Assembly (NCBI GenBank): GCA_013398015.1
Contig: VZRR01010895.1
Coordinates: 372,001-436,000 of the forward strand
Length of the DNA stretch: 64,000 bases
Reading direction: 5' to 3'
From: Oreocharis arfaki
Lineage: Eukaryota > Chordata > Aves > Passeriformes > Paramythiidae
Shown: positions 14,035 to 25,200 of the stretch, piece after piece
Position numbering within the stretch: the stretch's first letter is position 1
How the letters are laid out: each line of letters opens with the position of its first letter
Made by a program: the position numbers and the translations under genes
Notes under the pieces: model-generated
What the model was told of the DNA's origin: nothing
The model's database searches: none
Seen by the model: only the letters and a program-made list of their open reading frames with translations

Positions 14035-14040
14035 TCTTAC
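14035..14040 (-). other. ARID1B: 5' splice site of the 37-codon ARID1B exon
   Basis: On the minus strand the exon ends TTACCA and the intron starts GTAAGA. The intron bases are good but the last exon base is A, not the usual G, so the site depends on the intronic GTAAG. Confidence 0.92.
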
Positions 14041-14151
14041 TGGTAAGCTCGAGGGTCTTTCTTGCTGGATTAGATTCAAGTCTTCATGGTTAGGCTTTCC
14101 TGGGGCCATAGAGGGTTGAGATCTGGTTCCATAGCCTTCCTGAGACATGTC
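14041..14151 (-). CDS. ARID1B: ARID1B internal coding exon (37 codons)
   Basis: This is the next ARID1B exon downstream in the transcript. The minus strand reads DMSQEGYGTRSQPSMAPGKP, then NHEDLNLIQQERPSSLP, with no stop. This matches the vertebrate ARID1B segment that follows the Gln-rich YQPQQ end of the previous exon. In the known protein the next residues are DLSGS, and that exon lies beyond coordinate 1. The acceptor is CTTTTGTTGCAG before GACATG, and the donor is ACCA then GTAAGA. The exon is 111 bp, phase 0 at both ends. It joins in frame to the upstream exon (..QAQQ then DMSQ..). The segment is disordered, lies N-terminal to the ARID domain, and has no catalytic residues. The donor has A rather than the usual G at its last exonic base, which may make it weaker. 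No frameshift or premature stop is visible. Confidence 0.96.
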
Positions 14152-14170
14152 CTGCAACAAAAGTTGTAAA
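14152..14170 (-). other. ARID1B: 3' splice site before the 37-codon ARID1B exon
   Basis: On the minus strand the intron ends with a T-rich tract and TTGCAG directly before GACATG. A TTACTTAATC stretch some 40 bases upstream could hold the branch point. Confidence 0.9.
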
Positions 14171-15906
14171 AGAATTATTAACCTGATTAAGTAATTATAA
14201 TTAAATCTGCATCACAGAAGGGTGAAAATACAACAGCTGAGTGCTGATGGTTTTTTTGATCAGAAGTTTTTATGAGTTAAACCTTTCTGATGCAAGTATC
14301 AAGCCCACACAGGTACCACTATGACAAGTGCTATTTGTAAAGAAAACCAGGGAACTGAAATGCATGCCAACAACCAGCAGGGAATCATACCACAGGAACA
14401 TGGGAAAACACACAAAACCAAACTTCTTAAATAAACAACCCCATTTTACTGCAAAAGAGTTAAGTAGCAAGCACAAACATTCATCCTACTCTAAGATGTA
14501 TTCTCAAGCATTTTGATAAAGTACTGAGCCAGGTGGAAGACTGGACTTGAAAATAGGATTGCAATCACGTTGTGTAATCAGACTCTAGTAACAACCCTGG
14601 ATTTACCATCAGTACTCCTGGCACAAATTTCAAACTCTGGCCATCAGGTCATAGCACACTGCACAGTTGCTGCATCTGCTGGAGGCACATTCTGTCTGAA
14701 GGGTTAGAGGGCACGTGTATTTGATCAAGAGTAGCTCCAAAGCTTGTACCAGTAACCTGGAGATTTTCCTCCCTACACCAGCCCAAGCAGTCGTAGTTAA
14801 TGGCCCAACACAACACCCACCATGCCTGCGTGGGGGGAGCAATGAAACAACCTCCTGTTCTGCACCCCATCCCCCACTCCCGAGCACAAGCTCACTTCAC
14901 ACGCAGAGATACTTGCCCATTGCAAAGCCTTAAATTCAGGTGTCATTTTAGCTTCTATAGCAGCTTCTACGCCAACTTCTTTAGGGAAAACAACAGAAAG
15001 CTGAATACTGACTTCAGCATGTATAACTGGCAGGAAAAGTTGAAGAACCAGTTCCCGCTAGAAAAGGTATCTCATCTTTTTCTTTGTTTTTAAGTGGTTT
15101 AACTCTCCTCTCCCCTTCCCCAGTTTACTACCAGTTCAGTTTGCTTCAGCCACCCTCAGGCTTTCGATTTTGTGGCGTACCTAAAGCAGGCAGGAGCTGC
15201 AAGGCACAGAAGGACAGGGCACGCTGCCCTCTGCCCCACCCCACCATCACCTTGCTGCTGCTGTCTGTGCAGGGCTGGCTCAGGCAGCCCAGTGCCCACA
15301 GCCACAGCTGCGGCTCATGCACAGACTCCAGAAGGCAGCTGGCTGGCAGAGCAGGAAAGCTTTCTGTCTCCTGTTTTAGCCCAGCTTCTGACAGAGAGAA
15401 ATTTGTTAACAACTGTACCCTTTCCAGTCAGCCCCTTCCACCCATTTGGACTCTCACAAATTATTTTAAGGGATGCAGAAAATTCAATGGGGCTAATTAA
15501 ACAAACCTCAGCAAACCCAATACGATATAAACCCAGCAATAAATGATCCTATCCCTAAGCCTGTGCCAAGTAAAATCAAGAAACACTTAAAAGGCCAGCA
15601 CTTCAATGTGGTTACCAGCAGAGGGTAACAATTAGGCTTAAGGGTGACAAAGGCTGATGGCTGAATGATTATTATCCCCTGTGACCCCCCGCACTCCCTC
15701 CCGCCCAGATTTCCACTTGTCACACAGCTCTCCTGCTGCGCACACCAGCAGGTTCCTGTGGATTAACAGTGAGGTTTAAAATCAACAAATGGCACAAGGC
15801 CTCCATTCAGCAGCCTTCACCCCAGTACAAAGGAGTAGAAAGGTGCAGGACAGCTTCACAATAGGCAAACAAATGAGCAAACCTCTGCTTTCCTCTTTAT
15901 TTAAAA

Positions 15907-15932
15907 ACGCGCACGCACACGCGCACACACGC
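15907..15932. repeat. Alternating purine-pyrimidine (CA/CG) tract
   Basis: Twenty-six bases alternate purine and pyrimidine without a break, mixing CG and CA steps, followed by more CGCA-rich sequence to about 15,948. CG/CA alternation is the sequence type most prone to left-handed Z-DNA. It accounts for the His-Ala repeat in the overlapping plus-strand open frame. Confidence 0.85.
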
Positions 15933-17281
15933 CACGCTCACGCACGCTGGGGCTGTCACTACACAGGCATTCGCAATAAACCCGGCAACCCCAGAGTTCA
16001 ACTTCCAATTCAGCATTCAACACTGTTCTTCCTAATTCTTAAAAAATTACACCAAATAAAAACCACTTGTCAAAACAACAACAACAAAAACCACACAGTT
16101 ATACCAAGAGTGGTGAAAAAGGATAAATGGAATATTCAGTTTAGGAGATGTCATTGTAGAAACACAATTGGGTTTTTTTTCCAAACAAACACTTCAGGAT
16201 TTTGCTGGGAAGCAAAACATGTTTTATATTTTGAAAAATCAAGAGCCATTACTTCTTTAAAAAGTTCCAAGCAGGGGTTTTCACACGTTTGCAAGATTTT
16301 AACCTTACTTCCTACTGAAATTTCCAGGGAGACCAGAGCAGGAGAAAGAAGAGACAGCATGCTTTCTCATGAGAAATACGGCAAGTCAAATGGAATTTAC
16401 TTTTACCTGGGTATTTGAAGGCTATGTATGAAATGTCTTTCCACACACTGAAGAGCACAGTGAAACCCCCAGACACAACACCCTTTGTCTTTTTTAATGT
16501 ATCATTTTCATATAGCTTTCCTTTCTGTCTGTAGAAAAATCAAATCCATTTGCTCGGTTCTAGATAGGTTTGGAAACACACAGACTTTTGTGTTTGTTAA
16601 CGATGCAGGCACCTGTGCACTCCAAATGGGACTGAGATTACAAACTCTTTCTTACATTCTCTGTAAAGCTATGTAGATACTTAGATCACTAGAAACTTGG
16701 AAAGCAGCTCTTGAGAAGTAAAGAATCAGTTTGCTCTCAGTCAGCTGCAGGCATGGGAATCTCCCAGATGAAATATGCATGGGACTGTGTGTATAATTTT
16801 ATCTGTTTATATGTATGTATTGTCCAATAAAAACAGTCCATTTATATCCTAAACATAATGATTAAATAACAGCATATTTCACTAAGAGGTTGGCTTCATA
16901 ACCAAAGTAGTGCTTAGTATCATTTTCACTGAAAAACGGAAGAGAGAAAATCCCTACTGCCTTTCTTCAGTTCTGCATTTGGAACTTTTGCTAACCTACA
17001 GCATGTTATAGAATAGCTACAACAGATTTTAAAAGATAAACAAGAAGTAAGGACAGAAGTATTAGGGCAAACTGTCTGTCACAGAGGAAATGCATGGAAT
17101 TGGCAATTCTTGAAGCTTTGAAAGGTCATTTTTCTTCCTAGCATCTAGGAATGGATTTACTGGGGACTGAACAGGGGGAACATAAGGGAAAGAGGAATCT
17201 GTTACCATGTGTTGTGCTACAGTCATGGCTGAGGAATTCCCCACTGATACTGGGGCTCAATCTTCTCCTGGGATTTGTGAC

Positions 17282-17302
17282 TTTTTTTTGTTTGTTTGTT
17301 TG
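17282..17302 (+). repeat. T-run with (TTTG)n
   Basis: A run of eight T is followed by three TTTG-like units. It is a simple repeat and could be the remains of an A-rich tail on the minus strand. Confidence 0.75.
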
Positions 17303-18912
17303 AATCTCAGTATTTCATCCATCATTGACATCAGCTTTCAAAGCAAAGCTTATGATTTTTTACAAATCACAGAAAATCCTTCCTACCATAGATGAGCATG
17401 TGTGTAAGACAGAAATCCAGGCTTTTATAAACAGAAGGCTACAAGTTTCCACTCAGAACTTCCCAACTTGGCACAAACCCAATCATATCATAGCTGTTAC
17501 AGAACAAACTGTCAACAAAGTTGTAAAATAACTAAAGTCAGGGTTTCCCCCATCAAATTTTAGAAAAGCACAAGGACAAATAATCAGCAAGTCATAAACA
17601 TATACTCAAAATAGCTGAGGTTTAGACTTTTTTAGACTTTTAAAAACACATTTATGATTAAAATAGGTAGACAAAAAAAAAAAAGGACTAGATAGAGCTT
17701 AACGCCTATGTACTGGGTAAGCTGTTCAGAGACTGATCCATAAAACAACTATTATATTTGGGAAGTAACAGTAATAGCAACAACCAGTTGCTTATCATCT
17801 ACAGAGCCTAGACTAGTTATTCACCTCCTGTTTATGTACACTTCCAGCTTTTCTGCAAATTGTGGTATATAGAGCTCAAGATCTGTGTAGTCTAAGGAGT
17901 AAGGGAGGAAATGGGGTATTTTCATCCCTCTTGTTCTCTGTTACTGTATTCATCATACAGACTTTCAAAGTCTCTAATTCTGGTGCAGGATTTCACTACC
18001 ACAAAGGTTTAAAGTGATGGAGTGAGCATACGTACTGGCCTGCAATAAAGTCAAAGGCTCCATGTTCCTGCTTCCCACAATTCTTGCAGCTGGATTCACA
18101 TCCCTTAGCTTGTATGAGTGGTCTTTATTATACCACTTTGTTAGATGGTGCAACTCTAAACTTGCCAGGTAAGTAACCCCTTCCCCATCAGCTTTATCAT
18201 GGCTTACTGAGTAGAGCTGGCCTTGGGAACAGTTGGATGAGCAAGAGACAAAGGAAACTTCCCTTCTCTGGCAGCGGCCATCCATGAGCCTGGCTCCACA
18301 CTTCCAGGAGCCAATTACACTGCAACCACTTTGGAACAGGCCACTGCTAGACAGCTTTTTTCCTTTTTCATGTGCAATGGTAATTAATGTCATGCTTTCG
18401 TTCTCTAGCAGGACCTAGCCTAAGACAAGCAAGCCTGGCCACATGGATGTGTTCTCCGAAAATCTGAATGAATATAGCGACGAAAATTATTGAAACTATG
18501 TAGATGAAATGCACATTTGTTTAAAGTTTTGCCGAACAAGATTAGATCTAATTATTGAATAGTTTAAACTATTTTTAATGGAAAATGAAAGCATAGTGAA
18601 AATATGTTCGAGGGGAAACCACATTTAAAGGAGGGCTGGGTGAGAAACATCATTCAGGCTTCATCCACTTCTACTGCAGTGAGTTTCAGAGGGATAACAT
18701 GACCACCCAGGAAGATAAGTACCATGATGGTTAAATAGAAAGAAAATAATTTATTGAAAATAATATGCTAGAATTCAATCTGAAAAAAACTCATTAAAAA
18801 CTATTTTAGCCCATGTTCTTGATTCAGTGGGCTAATCTTAAGAAGACTTCAAGTGGGAGAGCAGCAAATTCTACAGCAATGTGACAACAACAAAACTGAA
18901 AGCAAATGTTGA

Positions 18913-18929
18913 TTTTTTTTTTTTTTTTT
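18913..18929 (+). repeat. T17 homopolymer
   Basis: Seventeen consecutive T form the longest homopolymer in the window apart from the gap region. It may be the tail of an old minus-strand retrocopy, but the adjacent sequence shows no recognisable gene. Confidence 0.9.
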
Positions 18930-19203
18930 GCCTCAGACCACTTGAGAATGGAAATCAGGACCCAGCAGAGCAGCCAAGAGAAGTGGACAGCCCTACAATA
19001 GAAGATTATTTTACTCATCTCTGAAGGAATACTACTGAACAGAAAGAAGACAAGTGATATGTTAGGGGCTCTGCTAGAAGGACATGCCTCGTTACCACTC
19101 AACCAAGCATCTGTTCGTTCTGTGTAGATAAATATGTATCAACACATCTTCCCTATTTTCACCTTCTGCACTAACAGGCTACAATAAAGAAAAAATTACT
19201 TAC

Positions 19204-19222
19204 AATGAATGAATGAATGATG
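19204..19222 (+). repeat. (AATG)4 microsatellite
   Basis: Four AATG units are followed by ATG and A. This is a short tetranucleotide repeat in intron sequence. Confidence 0.85.
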
Positions 19223-22200
19223 ACATATCCCTGAACAGCCAACTTTTAGCCCAACCCTAATACCTAACATGTCACCTCCCAAGTTGTGTATTCTCTGGCA
19301 GCACAAAACTGACAACAAAGGACAGCCAACCTGTTACAGGAATATTGAAGGTAAGGCTGCACTTAGAAAAAATGTTATGCCCACGGGCACACTGAATCTC
19401 ATGCAAACAGCCCTGTGGGGAACGATCCACTTAGGACAAAAGAGCAAAGACGCTTGAATCCTGGACAGATGATCTGCAGAAGTCCTGCAGAACGTAGATG
19501 GACTCTTGCAGAAATTCTTGGGTCAAGAAGAAATACATGTATACGTGTCTTGAATTTTAGGAATCAAAAATGGAGAAGGAAAAAATGAAACAAAAGCCTG
19601 TAAAGCCTTGAAAAAGCTGGTATCTTGCAGCTGGAGAGCATTGTGCACAAGCCAGCAAGCAAGTCTTTTGCTGCACAGAAGGAACAGGTGACTGCAGAAA
19701 AAAAAAATTGTTCTGCAGGTCCCAGCACCTATTACACCAACAAAAAGAAGAGCGTGCTAACCACCGGAGGTGGATTACCAATGCAGTCCGGTAATCCTCT
19801 TAAACACGCGAGTCTGTGTTTACGTGATGAACTGAATAAACCCTGTTCACATCCAGAATACGTAAATCATTTCGAGCCAACCCTCTACCACCACCACAGA
19901 AACCTGAATGGAGACAAGGAAAGCAGCTGTCCTGAGGAACGGCAACCAGCAGGCTGGCATCTCCCTCAACATGCCTGACGCTATTTTGCTGACTGCTGCT
20001 TCACTGGGAATGGCAAGCAGCATCTGCCCACAGTCAAGCCAGGGCAGGAACATGCCCTCAGAAACAAAGATGATATTCTGCTTCACCAAGTTAACTTTGG
20101 TCTTCAACTTCTTCTCAGGTATTAAAGGGAGTCAACAACTTCAGAAAATTGCCAAAGCAAAACAGCCCCTTCCTTTCTGAAGAGGAGAAATTAATCCAGA
20201 AATCATAACGAATTTGTCAGAGAACAATCCTACCACATATGTGGAGACATTTGGAAAACCTGCCAGTTTGCATGCCTTGCGCACAGACCAGTCATTGTCA
20301 CTAAGACACCTCATCATCTTCAATGTTATTAATACTGTCCCTTCCAAGGTATCTGCAATTTCTTTCTAAAACCTACTATTTCCTAAAGGTCCTTTGTTTT
20401 GCCGACTAAAAAAAAAAAATTACAATGGTAACATAATTCTCTCCCTTCAAGATCCCAGTTATCATGAAATGACATCTAAGTTAAGTCATAAGACACTGGA
20501 GAGGGAGGAAAAAAAATACACTTTACACAGCAGTTGATGCAAAAGATACTTAGGTGAGCAAATATACTATTGAGGGTCAGTTCATCAGAATTTTCTGGAA
20601 GTTATTAGCAAGTCAGATACCTAACTATCAAAGGCTTTTTCCTGCAGAATACACTGAAAACATTTTAAGCACAGACAGGGTGAAAAAAACCTCCCCACAT
20701 CTTACAGGAAGATTTTTTGTTTGGACAACACAGCTTCTAGTCACATATTAGGTAACTTGAGCCAACTAACAAGACAGAAGGGGCTCTCTTCCTAAATGCT
20801 CTAGTCCATTTTCACATGTGTCTTGTCTATATGGCCTCCAGGAGCCACATTAAGCAAGTGATGCAGGAAGAGCTCCAAGATGAAATCATTCTGAGAAACC
20901 CTTATCTTGCTTTTCTCTTTCACCGCTATTGCATTCCATGGATCACAGAGCATATCAATAGTGGATTTAATCAGAAACAAGACATTTCTTCCTGATTTCC
21001 TCTCTCATACTTGTAACATGCCACGACAAAAACAGGCCAGTTTGATGTTTGTATTAAAATGTGACTGCTGCACACTGCACAACCTGATAAACAGCTGTCA
21101 GCTCTTCATTTACAGGCAAAAAAGGTAGAATTTTCTTCTACAGATCTGAAGTTACAGTGTAAATAAAGAGAAGAGAGAGAGTCCAAAGAAGTGATCTGAG
21201 AAATATAACTTGGAAATGAGGGGTAAAATGAGCATTTCATTTCCATGCATTTTCCCACATTTACAGAGCTTTTTGGACTTTTCCTAAAAGACCCAACAAA
21301 GCTCGACTGTCCAACCACGCTTTCATTTTCTACACCCCCTCCTTCCTGTCCCTGCCATCTTTTCAGTGACAAAGCTATATTTAAAACAAAACAGAACAAA
21401 TGAAAAAACAAACAAAAAAAATTTTTTAAAAAGAGGCTGGGCTGGTTTTGCATGTCCTATTCTTTATAGTCACTTGGGACAGACTACTATGTTAATGTGA
21501 TGACTTACAGATTTTGTGCCATCCAGCATCCTGCCCTGCCACACTAGCCCTTCCTAAAACTCCAAGAGGAATGCATCGCTTCAGCAGACTCAAGACATGA
21601 AGCTGGGCTGAGAAACAGCTCTGCACCCCAAAGAAACAGCTAAACCCAGCAAAAGGTGGGAGAGGGGCAGGATTTAAAACCTGCCATTTCTTTCAACGCA
21701 GCTGCTGCAGAAGCAGAGAGCTGGGGGGCTCTGTGTCCCAGAGGGCAGCAGCCTGCCCCAGACTGCCTGCTGCCACCAAGGAAGCTCTCCCAAGCATACG
21801 GCTCGCTGGCAGAAATGAGGTCAGAGCACTGCCTGCAGCTTACAGCAGAGCTGAAAGCCTGAAGCCAGCTTACAGAATAAAGAGAAAAGCTGCACCAAGA
21901 GCAGCTGCTACCTCTAGGCTAATCGAGCTAGGTACCCAAGGATGAGACTTCCTCACTGAGACCAGGAAACATTACTTCAGTGTTTTCTTAGGGGCACGTC
22001 TGTGTCTGTGCTTTGAGGTAAAAGCCAGGACTTCATCTAAAGGCTCATGAAAACCTGCAAATTGGTGAGGAAGGGCTGCAAAACATCACTGAGGTTACGT
22101 TTAAAAGAAAATAGAATGGAGATGTTTGTTCCTAACCCCCAAGCCTCATATATAAAGCTATATTATATTATAGACAAGATTTATATTACAGTCCAGTGAC

Positions 22201-25200
22201 ACCTGCTAACTTACTCCCTGACATGCCATCACAAAAAATAAAATAAAATTCATTAAATTAAAAATTGAAAGGAGATTTACCTACTATTTTATCAACACTA
22301 CAATCATAGGAGAAGGAAGTGAAGCTCAGATGCAAAAAAAGTCTGTAATAAACTTGGTAAAGAAGGTATTCTCGACTGGTCTCTACTGTTTTGGTTAACT
22401 TTGTTTTTCAGTACGTGAAAGCGTTAGTGTGTTACATTTGGGGCTACTGGAAGTCGAAAATTAGCTGCATTACCATCCTCCCTTTCTCTGCAGTCTGTGA
22501 AGACACAGAGTATCTGCACAAAAATCTTTAAATCCAGCCCACCACATGAAACAGTATCTTAGTCCAAGGAGTGGGAAAAGAACAGTAATTTCCAAAAGGA
22601 AGCACCCACCAGCAGAAGCAATTCAATGGACTGCACAATACAACAGTTTAAACCAACAGCAGTAAACTATTTCTTTATTCTTTTGAGACAGAAAAGTCTT
22701 CACCACCATCATCACAACCACAATTTCTCAAAAGAAAATATTCCCAACTGTGCTGGTGCTGGGAGTGGCAGGAGGAAGGAGTAAGAGGGTGGTGGACAAA
22801 TGAAAGAAGCGGTGAAAACGTAAAACTCTGAGACTGGACCACTGACTACTCTTTAATACAACAATGAAAAAACAGTGATGTTCATTAAAAATGGGTAAAG
22901 GATTACTAGGTAATAAAGCAATAATTATCCTCTCCTTTTTTGTGAGGATGAAGGAGAACAATCTTCATGATTCTGTAGGCAGAGAGCCAAACCCCAGACT
23001 GGTTATAGCTGGTTATTTACCTTTCTACCTAAAACTATGCATGTGGAAGATAGCTTCTTGGCAGTCAGGGATAAGCATGAGGAAAACACAAAGAGAGACG
23101 CTGTGTTCTTCCAGAGCTTGATTTATTGAGGGACAGCTCACCAAGACCAACAGTTGTTCTATCTCCCACAACATAAACACCAAGTAGTTTTGTCAACATA
23201 TAAAGGTAAACTTGTTTTTTAAGTGGTATCTTATTTATTTTGATTTGCTATTTCATTCTTTGTTGTACATATCTGACTGCAACAACTAAAACACCCTGTA
23301 ACAATTCAGCTACCATGCTCCAAAATTTATTTGAAATCCTACTACAGTAGAAAAAAGTGTCAGCAAAAGGGAAATACTGGAAAGGATAATGAATGCATAT
23401 GAACTATATGCTGGTCAATATTCAGATAACACATTGTCTCAACAACAAAATCCCAATGCAAAAATACAGAAAATAAAACTAAATATATGTATACCGAACA
23501 GCTTCAATTATTAAAGAAAATGCATGCAGCTAAAAATATGCAGTGGTAAATTTTATGCCAGGAATATTAACAAACTTATTTTCCCTACCTCTGAGGAAAA
23601 TAATGTGTGTTAATTTAAAGGCCATAAGAGAATACTGCTATATTGCAACTGGCCACGAGGTGCAATTTACAAGACCACTGAAATTTGGAATATGTACTAC
23701 TCATGCAGAATTAAAAAACCAAACCAACTAAACAAAACAAATAGTAAAAGAAAACCCTACCACTTAGATTTAAGAGTAGTTTTTAGACTTTGAAACATGA
23801 TCATTTAATTCAGAATGCTATTCTATTTGCATTTTAGAATTTTTCTTAGAACAGCACTTGTGCCTTCATATTCTAAAACATTTGCATAGACAACTTTTGT
23901 CAATGAACAGCCATCAGATTATGGATCATTATGGATCACAAAATAAATGACAATTACATGATCAGGTATCTTTGGATGAACTCACTATTCTGTTTAACTT
24001 ACTGCTAAATTTCAAAGGTATGGATAAAATTACTTCTGGGATATTAATTTAGCTCTCAGAATAACATTAGAAGAAAATTCTCATTGAGTAGTAAGGAGAG
24101 TGGTAAGGGGAGCAACAATAGTTATGATCACTAATCTCCTACAACAAAATAGTTTTTATCAGCCTGCATTCCAGTAGTTTTACTATCAAGTAAATTAATT
24201 GACTCCTATGCTAATACCTAAATGCCAAGCAATTAATAGCACTGAACTATAAATGGTTTTTCTTTGCTCTTGTAGAGTTATTTTATAAAGCAAATGCAAT
24301 TCTGTCACTTCACTGATTTAATGCAGGCTTTGTGAGGTTAATATTCCAAAGCAATTGCAAAATAAAGAACTGCTTTAATTAACCTTCTGTAATTTAAATA
24401 CTGGGAGAAATCAGAACTTAGAAACTTCAAATAATATTACTGTCATAATAACAACAACAATAATATTTTGTGGATCAAAGCCAAACCCCTGATTTGAGAA
24501 CTTTAAGAAATACATTTGGACACGTGTATCTTACTGTGTTTCTAAACTCATTAAAAAGACTTTTCTCTAAGCATAGCAAACTAAATCCATGATAGATTTT
24601 TACACAGTTTTTGTAGCTGAGCTGAGAAATGTTTCCTTTTAGAATTATTTACGAATAAATACTGAAGTTTTTAGTTTGAACAAATGCTTCAGCACCCCCG
24701 AAAGCTGCAGTATGTCTGCCAGGCTCAGAATGATACCAAAAACACAGAAATAAAAATTAAAAACCAGCAGGATTCAGGTGGTCATGAGCATTCCTGCCAA
24801 ACAGGTTTGCAACGTGCGCTGACCTATCTCCTCTGACTATCCTCCCGGGTATCATCAAACCCCCATCAGCTGCAGATGCCTGAAAAGGTGCACTTGCTGG
24901 TTTCTCAAGAGAAGAAAGCTGACCTTCAGAATTCCTCCTTCAAATGGAAAAGCCTGCTTTCAGCAGAAAACCATTAAGAGATGAAGACAGCAAAAAAACA
25001 TATATACTGAGAAAATGTTTAACTACAATGAGGGAACTTTAAACTGAAGGTGCTGTTCAGTTGTTGAGACGACAACTCAGAGGCGAACAAATACTTTCAC
25101 TGACAATCCTTTGGAAGATTATAAAACAGAAGTGTAAACAAGCTCGCTACATTTTATACATAAACAGTAGTACCACTTCGCAAGATAAAGTACTTCTCCT

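Larger units (their letters stand above)
1..14040 (-). other. ARID1B: ARID1B intron downstream of the 37-codon exon (partial)
   Basis: This is the 5' part of the next ARID1B intron in transcript direction; its acceptor lies outside the window. The next exon should begin with DLSGS, and I could not find the corresponding sequence here. Apart from the CpG island near 2.0-2.3 kb, an open minus-strand stretch at 408-899 and homopolymer tracts at 469 and 4,510, the sequence from about 2,400 to 14,000 is AT-rich and without recognisable elements. Confidence 0.85.

Noticed and set aside
15084..15546. Overlapping open frames on both strands in a GC-richer segment
   Set aside because: Three frames are open at once, which reflects few stop codons in GC-rich DNA rather than coding. 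No domain is recognised.
15789..16418. Longest plus-strand open frame (209 codons)
   Set aside because: It has no recognisable domain, includes translated CA/CG dinucleotide repeat and AAC repeats, lies antisense in an intron, and fits chance in 64 kb.
17974..18393. 139-codon minus-strand open frame
   Set aside because: It looks locally protein-like but has no recognisable motif, no CpG or promoter context and no splice pattern tying it to ARID1B.
21656..21945. Two overlapping plus-strand frames in a GC-richer stretch, with an AGAGGGCAGC string
   Set aside because: There is no domain, and only part of a CTCF-like core without its upstream half, so neither a gene nor an insulator is supported.
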